A stretch of 64,000 nt of DNA from Streptomyces clavifer. Lineage in GTDB: Bacteria > Actinomycetota > Actinomycetes > Streptomycetales > Streptomycetaceae. Both the position numbers and the translations under genes were made by a program. The DNA is taken from the NCBI GenBank assembly GCA_014651175.1, contig BMWJ01000003.1:310001-374000 (forward strand), read 5' to 3'. Within the stretch, counting starts at the first letter, position 1. Every line of letters begins with the position of its first letter. The notes beneath the pieces are model-generated. The model was not told the origin of the DNA, made no database searches, and saw nothing but the letters and a program-made list of their open reading frames with translations. Below, one piece after another: positions 27,901 to 42,138 of the stretch.

Positions 27901-30480
27901 GTGCCCGGTGAGAACCTGTCCCGCGACGAGGCCCGTGAACGGGCCGAGCTGCTGACCGTCGACGGATACGAGGTCGCCCTCGACCTGCGTTCCGCCGTCG
28001 GTGAGTCCGACGGGGAGGCGCCGCGCACCTTCCGCTCGGTGACCACGATCCGCTTCCGAGCCGCGCGCGCGGGGGCCTCGACCTTCGCCGACCTGGTGGC
28101 CCCGGCGGTGAGCACGGTGACGCTGAACGGGCGGGCGCTGGACCCGGCGGCCGTCTTCGACGGCACCCGGATCGCGCTGGACGGTCTCGCCGGGGGCGAG
28201 AACGTCCTGGTGGTCGACGCGCGGTGCGCCTACAGCCGGACGGGCGAGGGCATGCACCGCTTCGTCGACCCGGAGGACGGCGAGGTCTACCTCTACACCC
28301 AGTACGAGCCGGCCGACGCCCGGCGCGTCTACGCGAACTTCGAACAGCCCGACCTGAAGGCCCCGTACCGCTTCGAGGTGACGGCCCCCGAGGACTGGAC
28401 GGTCCGCTCCAACGGCGCCGAGGAGTTCCACGAGGGCGAGGTGTGGCGGTTCGCGGAGACCAAGCCCATCTCGACGTACATCACGGCGGTCGTCGCGGGT
28501 CCCTACCACTGCGAGAGCGACCTCTACACCCGTACGTTCGACGACGGTTCGAAGCTGGAGATCCCGCTGGGCGCGATGTGCCGCAAGGGCCTCGCGCGGC
28601 ACTTCGACGCGGACGACATCTTCCTGATCACCAAGCAGGGCCTGGACTTCTTCCACGACCACTTCGACTACCCGTACCCGTTCGGGAAGTACGACCAGGC
28701 CTTCGTGCCCGAGTACAACCTCGGCGCCATGGAGAACCCGGGCTGCGTCACCTTCCGCGAGGAGTACATCTACCGCGGCAAGGTCACCTCGGCGTCCTAC
28801 GAGCGGCGCGCCAACGTCATCCTGCACGAGATGGCGCACATGTGGTTCGGCGACCTGGTCACCATGCGGTGGTGGGACGACCTGTGGCTGAAGGAGTCCT
28901 TCGCCGACTTCATGGGGACGTTCTCGATGGTGGAGGCCACCCGCTTCACCGACGGCTGGATCACCTTCGCCAACAACCGCAAGGCCTGGGCCTACCGAGC
29001 GGACCAGCTGCCGTCCACCCACCCGATCACGGCCGACATCCGTGACCTGGAGGACGCCAAGCTGAACTTCGACGGCATCACGTACGCCAAGGGCGCCTCG
29101 GTGCTGAAGCAGCTGGTGGCGTACGTGGGACGGGACGCGTTCCTGGAGGGGGCGCGCCGCTACTTCAAGCAGCACGCGTACGGCAACACCCGGCTGGGCG
29201 ACCTCCTGTCGGTGCTGGCCGAGACGTCGGGGCGCGACATGACCGCCTGGTCGCGCTCATGGCTGCAGACCGCGGGCGTGAACGTCCTGACACCCGTCGT
29301 GACGTACGACGCGGCGGGCCGGATCGCCGAGCTCGCGGTCGTCCAGGAAGCGGCCGCCTCCCACCCGGAGCTGCGCCCGCACCGGGTGGCGATCGGTCTG
29401 TACCGGCTGACCCCGGAGGGTTCGCTGGTGCGGTACGCGCGCGCCGAGGCGGACGTCGCCGGTGAGCGCACCGTGATCACGGAGCTGGCGGGTGGCGAGA
29501 AGCCGGATCTGGTCCTGGTCAACGACGACGACCTCACCTACTGCAAGGTGCGCTTCGACGAGGGGTCCCTCGCCACGCTGCGGAAGCACCTGGGCGACAT
29601 CACCGACCCGCTGGCCCGGGCGCTGTGCTGGTCCGCCCTGTGGAACCTGACCCGGGACGCAGCTCTGCCGGCCCGCGACTTCGTCTCCCTGGTTCTGGCG
29701 TCCGCCGGCAGGGAGTCCGACATCGGCGTGCTCCAGATGCTGCACGCCTGGGCGGAGTCGGCGCTCGACCACTACGCCGCGCCCGCGTGGCGCGAGGAGG
29801 GCGGCCGGGCGCTGGCCGAGGGGGCGCTGCGGGAACTGCGTCTCGCGGAGCCGGGCAGCCAGCACCAGCTGACGTGGGCGCGCTTCTTCGCGTCGGTCGC
29901 CGCCTCGGACGCGGACTTCGAGCTGCTGGGCGGCCTCCTCGACGGCTCGGCCGTGATCGAGGGCCTGGACGTCGACCAGGAGCTGCGCTGGGCGTTCCTT
30001 TCCCCGCTGGTCTCGCACGGGGTGGCCGACGAGGCGGTCGTCGACGCCGAACTGGCCCGCGACGACACGGCGTCCGGCAAGCGTCACCACGTGCGGTGTC
30101 TGGCCTCCCGCCCCTCGGCGGCGGTCAAGGCGCAGGCCTGGGCGGCGGTCGTCGAGTCGGACAAGCTTTCCAACGCCCTGGTCGGTGCGACGATCTCGGG
30201 CTTCGCGCAGCCCTCGCAGCGGGAGCTGCTGGCGCCGTACACCGCCTCGTACTTCGAGGCCGTCGAGCGGGTGTGGGACCAGCGGTCCATCCAGATCGGC
30301 ATGGATGTGGTCAAGGGACTGTTCCCGGGACTGCAGGACGACCCCGCGACGCTCGCGGCGACGGACGCGTGGCTGACCTCGCACCCGGCCGCCGCCCCGG
30401 CACTGCGGCGGCTGGTCCTGGAGGCGCGGGACGACCTGGCCCGCGCCCTGCGGGGCCAGGAGCGCGACGCGGAGGTCTGA
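27901..30480 (+). CDS. pepN: Aminopeptidase N (M1 family), copy 1
   Basis: An 859-residue cytoplasmic zinc aminopeptidase. GAMENPG is the substrate N-terminus-binding loop; zinc ligands are His309 and His313 with catalytic Glu310 (HEMAH), and Glu332 follows 18 residues later in LWLKESF. A C-terminal ERAP1-like helical domain occupies about 520-850. The GTG at 27901 follows AAGGAG. A second, closely related M1 gene lies at 37235. Confidence 0.96.
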   Translation: MPGENLSRDEARERAELLTVDGYEVALDLRSAVGESDGEAPRTFRSVTTIRFRAARAGASTFADLVAPAVSTVTLNGRALDPAAVFDGTRIALDGLAGGENVLVVDARCAYSRTGEGMHRFVDPEDGEVYLYTQYEPADARRVYANFEQPDLKAPYRFEVTAPEDWTVRSNGAEEFHEGEVWRFAETKPISTYITAVVAGPYHCESDLYTRTFDDGSKLEIPLGAMCRKGLARHFDADDIFLITKQGLDFFHDHFDYPYPFGKYDQAFVPEYNLGAMENPGCVTFREEYIYRGKVTSASYERRANVILHEMAHMWFGDLVTMRWWDDLWLKESFADFMGTFSMVEATRFTDGWITFANNRKAWAYRADQLPSTHPITADIRDLEDAKLNFDGITYAKGASVLKQLVAYVGRDAFLEGARRYFKQHAYGNTRLGDLLSVLAETSGRDMTAWSRSWLQTAGVNVLTPVVTYDAAGRIAELAVVQEAAASHPELRPHRVAIGLYRLTPEGSLVRYARAEADVAGERTVITELAGGEKPDLVLVNDDDLTYCKVRFDEGSLATLRKHLGDITDPLARALCWSALWNLTRDAALPARDFVSLVLASAGRESDIGVLQMLHAWAESALDHYAAPAWREEGGRALAEGALRELRLAEPGSQHQLTWARFFASVAASDADFELLGGLLDGSAVIEGLDVDQELRWAFLSPLVSHGVADEAVVDAELARDDTASGKRHHVRCLASRPSAAVKAQAWAAVVESDKLSNALVGATISGFAQPSQRELLAPYTASYFEAVERVWDQRSIQIGMDVVKGLFPGLQDDPATLAATDAWLTSHPAAAPALRRLVLEARDDLARALRGQERDAEV

Positions 30481-30688
30481 TCCGGCTCGGCGCGCGTCCC
30501 CGGCTGGGCGCGGCGCCCGCCGGTCCGTGCGCCCCGTACGCCAGTGCGGGGCGCATGCCGCACCATCCCCGGCGCGACCACTCTTTTCGACCTTCGAACT
30601 TCCGTACTTTAGGACGGTGTTGTCCTGGAATGTCAACGAGCGTGTAACACGGGTTACTGACACGTGGGCCTGCGGGAACCTCCCGGAC

Positions 30689-31717
30689 ATGACCCAGAAC
30701 ACCCCGCTGTCCCCCCGCACCCTCCACGAGGTGCGCCCGCGCGTGTGGTCCACGGAGCAGTTGCGTGCCCGGGGCGTGACCGCCGCGCAGACCGCCGCAC
30801 AGTGCCTGCCCGGCGGATCGTGGCAGCAGCTGCTCCCCGGCGTGTACCTCCTGGACCCCGGCCCGCCGACAAGCCAGGAGCGGGTGCGCGGCGCCCTGTT
30901 GTACGCCGGGCGCCCGCCGGCGTCCGCGCGGCGGACCGCACCCGACCGGTCCGGCCCGGGGTACGGCGAGGCGATGGTCACCGGGCTCGCGGCCCTGGCC
31001 CTGTACGGCTTCGAGGCCGCCCCGCCGGTGATCGCGCTGCACCGGATCGACGTGCTGGTGCCGCGCACGAGGCGGCTGCGCTCCACCCGGTTCGTCCAGG
31101 TGACGCGAGCTGCCCCGCTGCCTCGCCCGGAGCACCGGCTCGGGGTACCGCTGGCCCCGGTGGAGCGGGCCCTCGCGGACGCGGTCTCCACGCTCACGGA
31201 CGCCCGCACGGTGCACCGGATCCTGACGGAGGCGGTGCGCGGCGGGCACTGCGAGCCCGCCGCGGTCGTACGGGAGCTCGGTGCGGCGCGGCTGCTGGGC
31301 CGGACACACGTGGTCGGCGCCGTCGACGCGCTGCTCGCCGAGGGACGGGCGGTGGCGGAGGGCCGGCTCTACGCGATGGTGCGCGGCCACGGCCTTCCGG
31401 AGCCGCTGTGGAACGTGGACCTGTGCCTGCCCGGTGGCGCCCTCCTGGGCACGGTGGACGCGTACTGGCCCGAGCAGGCCGTCGCACTGGAGCTCGGCAC
31501 CCGGGCGCCCCGCAAGGGGCCCGCCGCCCTCTCCGAGGAGGACGTCGCCTTCACCACGGAACGCGAGCATCTGGAGCGGCTCGGGGTCACGGTCGTCCGG
31601 GTCACGCCGAGGAAGCTGCGCGAGACGCCGGCGCAGCAGGCCGTGGTGGTGCGTACGGCCATGATGGCGGCCGAGGACCGCGAGCCCGCCGCCCATGTGG
31701 TGGTCCTGCCGCGCTGA
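30689..31717 (+). CDS. AbiEi-like winged-helix protein with nuclease-like C-terminus
   Basis: A 342-residue protein. Residues 20-75 resemble the N-terminal winged-helix domain of AbiEi-type antitoxins (STEQLRARGVTAAQ, WQQLLPGVYLL). The middle (AMVTGLAALALYGFEA, PLAPVERALADAV) follows the AbiEi/DUF559-associated pattern. The C-terminal 100 residues (GTVDAYWPEQAVALELGTR, EHLERLGVTVVRVTP) look like a Vsr/PD-(D/E)XK nuclease fold as in DUF559. No AbiEii toxin gene is adjacent. The start at ATG 30689 has a weak ribosome site; the frame opens earlier at 30527. Function is unproven. Confidence 0.65.
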   Translation: MTQNTPLSPRTLHEVRPRVWSTEQLRARGVTAAQTAAQCLPGGSWQQLLPGVYLLDPGPPTSQERVRGALLYAGRPPASARRTAPDRSGPGYGEAMVTGLAALALYGFEAAPPVIALHRIDVLVPRTRRLRSTRFVQVTRAAPLPRPEHRLGVPLAPVERALADAVSTLTDARTVHRILTEAVRGGHCEPAAVVRELGAARLLGRTHVVGAVDALLAEGRAVAEGRLYAMVRGHGLPEPLWNVDLCLPGGALLGTVDAYWPEQAVALELGTRAPRKGPAALSEEDVAFTTEREHLERLGVTVVRVTPRKLRETPAQQAVVVRTAMMAAEDREPAAHVVVLPR

Positions 31718-31893
31718 GCGGCGATTCCACCCCGTTCGTCCCGTGTGGCGCACCGGAAACGGTGGCGGATCTACGCCATGTGCGTTTCTCACACCCGTCA
31801 AGTCTCCACAAACCCCTGTCATTTGCGAAAGGCTGAGCGGTCATCGGGTACCGAATTCCGGACTCTCTCTTTCGTTCACACACAGGGATGCTG

Positions 31894-36409
<4,516 letters not shown>

Positions 36410-36431
36410 CGCCCGCCCGCCGGCTTCGTAC

Positions 36432-36472
36432 GAGAGGCGGTGGCCACCGGGTTCCGGTGGCCACCCCCTCTC
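36432..36472. terminator. Terminator downstream of asd
   Basis: A 19-bp inverted repeat with one mismatch and a 3-nt loop (36432-36450 and 36454-36472), between convergent asd and the DUF1203 gene. Confidence 0.8.
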
Positions 36473-36585
36473 GCCGTCCACGCCCGGGCCGGAGGGCGGG
36501 GTGCGGCGCAGCGCCGTGTTGGTGTCGATCGATGAAGGCGACATCCTGCCGCGGCAGGCCGGCACCGGTATTCGTGCCACTTGTC

Positions 36586-37122
36586 CTACCCGGGGCAGGA
36601 ATCGAGTGGCTGCCCCACGTGCCCCTCCCTCCGTACCTCGAAGTGGAAGCACCCGTACTCCACGGCCCGCACGTGCGCCAGCACCACCTCCGGGTCCGCG
36701 AACGCCTCCGCGAAGGCCGCGTCGAAGCCGCTCTCCTCGTCGGCCGGGATCTCCAGCAGCCGGCCTCCGACGATCCTGCCGTCGGCGTCGTAGCGCCGGA
36801 CCGTGCGCAGGGCGCCCGCCCGGGAGAACGGATAACCGGGCCGGCCCCCCGCCGGTCCCTCGCACTCCTCGGCGTGGATGAACACCGGGCCCTGCTCGTC
36901 GTACGCCCCCGGGCGCCCCCAGGTCTCCGCCGCCCAGCGTCGCAGCGGCGCGTAGGAGACCAGGGCGATCCGCTCCCCCGGCTCGGCGCCGCGCAGGCAG
37001 CAGCGAAGGGGATCGCCTCCCTCCGCGGCCGCGTGGGGGACGCAGGGGCGCCCGGCGTCGTCGCTCGCGCGGAGCTCTTTCAGGGCATCCGGCCCGATGG
37101 GCCGTGCCTCGTAGGTCGTCAT
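36586..37122 (-). CDS. DUF1203 family protein
   Basis: A 178-residue soluble protein. PCVPHAAAEGGDPLRCCLRG, AEPGERIALVSYAPLRRW, QGPVFIHAEECEG and RAVEYGCFHFEVRREGHVG are the usual DUF1203 blocks. The start is ATG 37122 (MTTYEARPIG); the frame continues upstream to 37212 without family resemblance and overlaps the pepN2 upstream region. Function of the family is unknown. It is divergent from pepN copy 2, with 112 bp between start codons. Confidence 0.85.
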   Translation of the reverse strand: MTTYEARPIGPDALKELRASDDAGRPCVPHAAAEGGDPLRCCLRGAEPGERIALVSYAPLRRWAAETWGRPGAYDEQGPVFIHAEECEGPAGGRPGYPFSRAGALRTVRRYDADGRIVGGRLLEIPADEESGFDAAFAEAFADPEVVLAHVRAVEYGCFHFEVRREGHVGQPLDSCPG

Positions 37123-37234
37123 GGTCCGAGGGTGGCCCGAAGACCTGCGAAGGCCCGGCGGAAAACGGACATCGCGTTGCCCCGCCCTACGTGGAAGGAT
37201 GGCCAGAAACACCGCATATCAAGGAGATGACCGC

Positions 37235-39811
37235 GTGCCTGGCACGAATCTGACCCGCGAAGAGGCACAGGAGCGGGCGCGCCTGCTGACCGTGGACGCG
37301 TACGAGATCGATCTCGACCTCTCCGGAGCGCAGGAGGGCGGGACCTACCGGTCCGTCACCACCGTGCGCTTCGACTCCGCCGAGGCGGGTGCGGAGACCT
37401 TCATCGATCTCGTCGCCCCGGCGGTGCACGACATCGTGCTGAACGGCAAGGACCTGGACATCGCCGCCGTCTTCCGGGACTCCCGGATCACGCTGCAGCA
37501 CCTCCGGGCCGGCGCCAACGAGCTCAAGGTCGTCGCCGACTGCTCGTACACGAACACCGGTGAGGGCCTCCACCGCTTCGTCGACCCGGTCGACGAACAG
37601 GCTTACCTGTACACCCAGTTCGAGGTGCCGGACGCCCGCCGGGTGTTCGCGAGCTTCGAGCAGCCCGACCTGAAGGCGACCTTCCGCTTCACCGTGAAGG
37701 CACCGTCGGGCTGGACCGTGATCTCCAACTCGCCGACGCCGGAGCCGAAGGACGACGTCTGGTCCTTCGAGCCGACGCCGCGCATCTCCACGTACATCAC
37801 GGCCCTGATCGCGGGCCCGTACCACGCGGTGCACAGCAGCTACGAGAAGGACGGCCAGTCGGTGCCGCTCGGCATCTACTGCCGCCCCTCTCTGGCCGAG
37901 CACCTCGACGCGGACGAGATCTTCGCGGTCACGCGGCAGGGCTTCGAGTGGTTCCAGGAGAAGTTCGACTACGCGTACCCGTTCGCCAAGTACGACCAGC
38001 TCTTCGTCCCGGAGTTCAACGCGGGCGCGATGGAGAACGCCGGCGCGGTCACCATCCGCGACCAGTACGTGTTCCGCTCCAAGGTGACCGACGCGGCGTA
38101 CGAGACGCGCGCCGAGACCATCCTCCACGAGCTGGCCCACATGTGGTTCGGCGACCTGGTCACCATGGAGTGGTGGAACGACCTCTGGCTGAACGAGTCC
38201 TTCGCCACGTACACCTCGATCGCGTGCCAGGCGTACGCCGAGGGGTCGAAGTGGCCGCACTCCTGGACCACGTTCGCCAACTCCATGAAGACGTGGGCGT
38301 ACCGCCAGGACCAGCTGCCCTCGACGCACCCGATCATGGCGGACATCCGCGACCTGGACGACGTCCTGGTGAACTTCGACGGCATCACGTACGCCAAGGG
38401 CGCCTCGGTCCTGAAGCAGCTCGTGGCGTACGTCGGCCAGGACGCCTTCTTCAAGGGCGTGCAGGCGTACTTCAAGGCGCACGCGTTCGGCAACACGCGC
38501 CTCTCGGACCTGCTGGGCGCGCTGGAGGAGACCTCCGGCCGTGACCTGAAGACCTGGTCGAAGGCGTGGCTGGAGACGGCGGGCATCAACATCCTGCGCC
38601 CGGAGATCGAGACGGACGGGAACGGCCACGTCACCTCGTTCACCGTGCTCCAGGAGGCTCCGGCACTCCCCGCGGGTGCGAAGGGCGAGCCGACGCTGCG
38701 TCCGCACCGGATCGCGATCGGCTGCTACGACCTCGACGCGGCCGGGAAGCTGGTCCGTACGAACCGGATCGAGCTGGACGTGGACGGCGAGCGCACCACC
38801 GTGCCGTACCCGGCCGGCACGGCACGCCCGGCCGTCGTCCTGCTCAACGACGACGACCTGTCGTACGCGAAGGTCCGCCTCGACGAGGAGTCGCTGGCCG
38901 TCGTCACCGAACACCTGGGCGACTTCACCGAGTCCCTCCCGCGTGCCCTGAGCTGGGCCTCGGCCTGGGACATGACGCGCGACGGCGAACTGGCGGCGCG
39001 CGACTACCTGGCGCTGGTCCTCTCGGGGATCGGCAAGGAGTCGGACATCGGTGTCGTCCAGTCGCTGCACCGCCAGGTGAAGCTGGCGGTGGACATGTAC
39101 GCCGCACCGGAGTGGCGTGAGACCGGCCTGACGCAGTGGACGGACGCGACGCTGGCGCACCTGCGCGCGGCGGCTCCGGGCAGCGACCACCAGCTGGCCT
39201 GGGCCCGTGCCTTCGCGGCGACGGCGCGCACGCCGCTCCAGCTGGACCTGCTGCAGTCGCTGCTGGACGGCACCGAGGAGATCGAGGGCCTGGCCGTCGA
39301 CACGGAGCTGCGCTGGGCGTTCGTGCAGCGGCTGGCCGCGTCCGGCCTGCTGGACGAGGAGGAGATCGCGGCGGAGTACGAGCGCGACAGGACGGCGGCG
39401 GGCGAGTGCCACGCGGCGTCCGCGCGTGCGGCGCAGCCCTCCGAGGCGGCGAAGGCCGAGGCCTGGGCCTCGGTCGTCGAGTCCGACAAGCTGCCGAACT
39501 CCCTCCAGGAGGCCGTCATCAACGGCTTCGTGGAGTCCGACCAGCGTGAGCTGCTGGCTCCCTACACGGAGAAGTACTTCGCGGCCGTCAAGGACGTGTG
39601 GGACTCGCGCAGCCACGAGATGGCCCAGCAGATCGCGGTCGGCCTGTACCCGGCCTTCCAGGTCTCGCAGGCCACGCTGGACGCGACGGACGCCTGGCTG
39701 GCCTCGGCGGAGCCGAGTGCGGCGCTGCGGCGGCTGGTGTCGGAGTCCCGGGCGGGCGTGGAGCGTGCGCTGAAGGCGCAGGCGGCCGACGCCGCGGCGG
39801 CTGCCGCGTAG
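37235..39811 (+). CDS. pepN: Aminopeptidase N (M1 family), copy 2
   Basis: An 858-residue zinc aminopeptidase paralogous to the gene at 27901 along its whole length (NLTREEAQERARLLTVDAYE against NLSRDEARERAELLTVDGYE). The active site has GAMENAG, His298-Glu299-His302 (HELAH) and Glu321. The GTG at 37235 follows AAGGAG. The tail is Ala-rich. Copy 2 has NESFATY where copy 1 has KESFADF, and GAMENAG where copy 1 has GAMENPG, small differences around the active site. Confidence 0.96.
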   Translation: MPGTNLTREEAQERARLLTVDAYEIDLDLSGAQEGGTYRSVTTVRFDSAEAGAETFIDLVAPAVHDIVLNGKDLDIAAVFRDSRITLQHLRAGANELKVVADCSYTNTGEGLHRFVDPVDEQAYLYTQFEVPDARRVFASFEQPDLKATFRFTVKAPSGWTVISNSPTPEPKDDVWSFEPTPRISTYITALIAGPYHAVHSSYEKDGQSVPLGIYCRPSLAEHLDADEIFAVTRQGFEWFQEKFDYAYPFAKYDQLFVPEFNAGAMENAGAVTIRDQYVFRSKVTDAAYETRAETILHELAHMWFGDLVTMEWWNDLWLNESFATYTSIACQAYAEGSKWPHSWTTFANSMKTWAYRQDQLPSTHPIMADIRDLDDVLVNFDGITYAKGASVLKQLVAYVGQDAFFKGVQAYFKAHAFGNTRLSDLLGALEETSGRDLKTWSKAWLETAGINILRPEIETDGNGHVTSFTVLQEAPALPAGAKGEPTLRPHRIAIGCYDLDAAGKLVRTNRIELDVDGERTTVPYPAGTARPAVVLLNDDDLSYAKVRLDEESLAVVTEHLGDFTESLPRALSWASAWDMTRDGELAARDYLALVLSGIGKESDIGVVQSLHRQVKLAVDMYAAPEWRETGLTQWTDATLAHLRAAAPGSDHQLAWARAFAATARTPLQLDLLQSLLDGTEEIEGLAVDTELRWAFVQRLAASGLLDEEEIAAEYERDRTAAGECHAASARAAQPSEAAKAEAWASVVESDKLPNSLQEAVINGFVESDQRELLAPYTEKYFAAVKDVWDSRSHEMAQQIAVGLYPAFQVSQATLDATDAWLASAEPSAALRRLVSESRAGVERALKAQAADAAAAAA

Positions 39812-39843
39812 CGGCCTCCCGTACGTGGACGAGGGGGCGCCTC

Positions 39844-39869
39844 CGACGAAGGGGGCGCCCCCTTCGTCG
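39844..39869. terminator. Palindromic terminator after pepN copy 2
   Basis: A perfect 26-bp palindrome centred on GGCGCC. Its arm carries the GAAGGGG(G)CGCC sequence seen at 3244 and 50125. It lies between convergent pepN and allantoicase. Confidence 0.8.
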
Positions 39870-39932
39870 TGCGGGGCGTGGAAACCGCCCTGCGGGCGGG
39901 CACTGACGCGCGGCCGTCCGCCGGGCGGGGCG

Positions 39933-41075
39933 TCAGGCGCCGGACTCCCGGTAGCGGCGGGCCAGTTCGGCCGCGCCCTTCTCCGTCAGGGAGCCGTGCA
40001 GGCGCATGCGGGCCACGCCGCCGTCCGGGAAGGTGTCGAGGCGCACGTGGGTGACCACGGCGTCGGTGTCCAGGACGAAGCGGTGCGGGGTGTCGGGCTG
40101 GAGCCTGGTGCGGGGGATGATCTCGGACCACTCGCCGGTGTCGCCGTCACGGCCGTGGAGGCCGATCCAGCCGGCCGCGTTGCCCTTGAGACAGGCCGTG
40201 TCGATCTCCACGGCGCGCACCGCGCCCTGCGCGGGGAGGCGGAAGCGGACCCAGTCGTTCGTGTCACGGACCCGGCGGCGGCGGTTCTCCCAGCCGTCGT
40301 CCATCCTGCGGGAGGTGCCGGGCAGGATGATCTGGGCGGGCGAGGAGTAGAAGCGGTCGGACGCGTCCTCGTAGGTACCGCCGTTGAGGATCGAGATGAG
40401 GTCGACGGTGCCCAGCGCGGCGAGCCAGGCCGGGTCGGGGACGACTTCGCCGTGGACGCGGAGGCGGGCGATGCCGCCGTCGGGGTGCTGGCGGAGGCGG
40501 ACGTGGGTGTGGCGGCGGTCGCCGTCGGTCTCGAAGGCGTTGGCCGCGTGGCCGCGTACGGGGGACGGCGGGACGAGCTCCTCCCACTCCACGTCGTCGG
40601 CGAGGAGCCGCTCGGGGCTCGGGGCGCCCTCGAAGGCCGTTGCCTGGAGGGATACGCGCTGCGGGTAGTTGCCGCGGAAGTGCGCGGTGTCCACGACGAC
40701 GCCGCGGATGATCCCGGGGGCGCCGAGGCGCACGATCGCCCAGTCGTGGTCCTCGGCGGCCGGGAAGGTGTGGTCCGCGTCCGCGCCGCGACGGCGGCGG
40801 GTCTCCCAGCCGTCCATGATCTTGCCCTTGTGGCCGAAGCGCTCGGGGTCGAAGACGGCGGGTTCCCGGATCAGCAGGTTCTCGCGCTCGGCGAAGAACT
40901 CGTCGTTCGCCGCGATGACGCCTGCGCCGAGGCGGCGGTCCGCGAGGTCGACGAGGTCGGTGAAGGGGAGGGCGGTGGCGGTGCGGTAGTCGGCGTACGG
41001 GTCGCCCCCGCCGTAGGGCGCCGCGTCACTGGCGTGGGGGTCCTGGCATGTGGTCTCGTTCGCGTCGGTGGTCAC
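39933..41075 (-). CDS. alc: Allantoicase
   Basis: Splits allantoate to ureidoglycolate and urea in purine degradation. The 380-residue protein has the two-repeat beta-sandwich of the family: FGHKGKIMDGWETRRRR in the first half, matched by SRRMDDGWENRRRR in the second, and paired THVRLRQHPDGGIARLRVHG / THVRLDTFPDGGVARMRLHG. The GTG at 41075 has a weak ribosome site. Allantoinase and ureidoglycolate genes are not in the window. A LysR regulator lies 59 bp upstream on the same strand, which could control it. Confidence 0.93.
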   Translation of the reverse strand: MTTDANETTCQDPHASDAAPYGGGDPYADYRTATALPFTDLVDLADRRLGAGVIAANDEFFAERENLLIREPAVFDPERFGHKGKIMDGWETRRRRGADADHTFPAAEDHDWAIVRLGAPGIIRGVVVDTAHFRGNYPQRVSLQATAFEGAPSPERLLADDVEWEELVPPSPVRGHAANAFETDGDRRHTHVRLRQHPDGGIARLRVHGEVVPDPAWLAALGTVDLISILNGGTYEDASDRFYSSPAQIILPGTSRRMDDGWENRRRRVRDTNDWVRFRLPAQGAVRAVEIDTACLKGNAAGWIGLHGRDGDTGEWSEIIPRTRLQPDTPHRFVLDTDAVVTHVRLDTFPDGGVARMRLHGSLTEKGAAELARRYRESGA

Positions 41076-41134
41076 GGACCGACTGTCGCCCCCACGAACC
41101 CATCAGGTCCATCGAATCTTTTCGCACTGTTTAT

Positions 41135-42055
41135 TCAGCTCCGCTTAACGAAGGTCCCGGCCACCCGCTGCAGCGCCTCCAGCACCCTCGCGACCGCCGG
41201 GCGCTGCTCCGCCCCCTGCCGCACCGCTGCCACGACGTGCCGGTGCGGCCGGTCCGCGGCCAGGACCCGCATGGCCACCCCGCCGGGCCGGCCGGGGGCG
41301 GACGCCATCCGGGGCACGAGCGCGATCCCCATCCCCGCTTCCACCAGGGCGAGGATCGCGGTCCAGCCGGAGGCGCTGTGGGCCTGTTCGGGCACGAAGC
41401 CCGCCGCCTCGCAGGCGGCTCTCGTGATCTCCGACCAGGGGTCCGAGCCGCCGAAGATCCATGGTTCGCGGGCGAGATCGGCCAGCCGCAGGCCCGGTGC
41501 CCGGGCGAGGCGGTGGTCCGCGGGCAGCGCCACGTCCAGGGGGTCGGCCAGGAGCGGCAGCAGGGTGAAGCGGGGGTCCCGGGCCGTCGGGGCGTGCGCC
41601 GCCAGGGAGAGCGCGAGGTCCACGTCCCCGGCCGCGAGCAGCTCGTACGCCCGGCCCGCCTCGGCCTCCCGTACCCGCACCCGGGGCCCCGGCCGGTCCT
41701 CGGCCCCCAGGAGCCGCACGGCGGGCACGACGAGCGCCGGGACGGCCGTCGAGAAGGCGCCGACCCGCACGTGGCCCGCCTCGCCGCGCAGATAGCCGGT
41801 GAGCTCCGCGTCCGCCCGTTCCAGCTGGGCGAAGACCTCTTCGGCGTGGCGCAGCACGAGATGCGCGGCATCGGTGAGCCGGACGCGGCGGCCCTGCGCC
41901 TCCAGGAGGGGTACGCCGAGCTGCCTGGTCAGGTTCGAGAGCTGCTGCGAGACGGCCGACGGGGTCATCAGGAGCGCCTCGGCGGCGGCGGTCACGGTGC
42001 CCCGGTCGCGCAGCGTGCGCAGGATGCGGAGCTTCTTGAGGTCCCACTCGGTCAT
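41135..42055 (-). CDS. LysR family transcriptional regulator
   Basis: A 306-residue protein. The N-terminal winged helix (LKKLRILRTLRDRGTVTAAA, TPSAVSQQLSNLTRQLG) is classical LysR, followed by a two-lobed effector domain (HVRVGAFSTAVPALVVPAV, YELLAAGDVDLALSL, GMGIALVPRM). Effector unknown. It precedes allantoicase on the same strand, 59 bp apart, so a link to purine or nitrogen use is plausible but not shown. A terminator isolates it from the gene upstream. Confidence 0.92.
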   Translation of the reverse strand: MTEWDLKKLRILRTLRDRGTVTAAAEALLMTPSAVSQQLSNLTRQLGVPLLEAQGRRVRLTDAAHLVLRHAEEVFAQLERADAELTGYLRGEAGHVRVGAFSTAVPALVVPAVRLLGAEDRPGPRVRVREAEAGRAYELLAAGDVDLALSLAAHAPTARDPRFTLLPLLADPLDVALPADHRLARAPGLRLADLAREPWIFGGSDPWSEITRAACEAAGFVPEQAHSASGWTAILALVEAGMGIALVPRMASAPGRPGGVAMRVLAADRPHRHVVAAVRQGAEQRPAVARVLEALQRVAGTFVKRS

Positions 42056-42083
42056 GGCCGCAACCTACCGGTGTCCGGACATG

Positions 42084-42124
42084 CGGATGCGCCGCATGGT
42101 ACGGGGTACCGTGCGGCGCATCCG
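42084..42124. terminator. Terminator between the small membrane protein and the LysR gene
   Basis: A 19-bp inverted repeat with one G-T wobble and a 3-nt loop (42084-42102 and 42106-42124). Confidence 0.8.
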
Positions 42125-42138
42125 TGAAGAGCGGGCCC

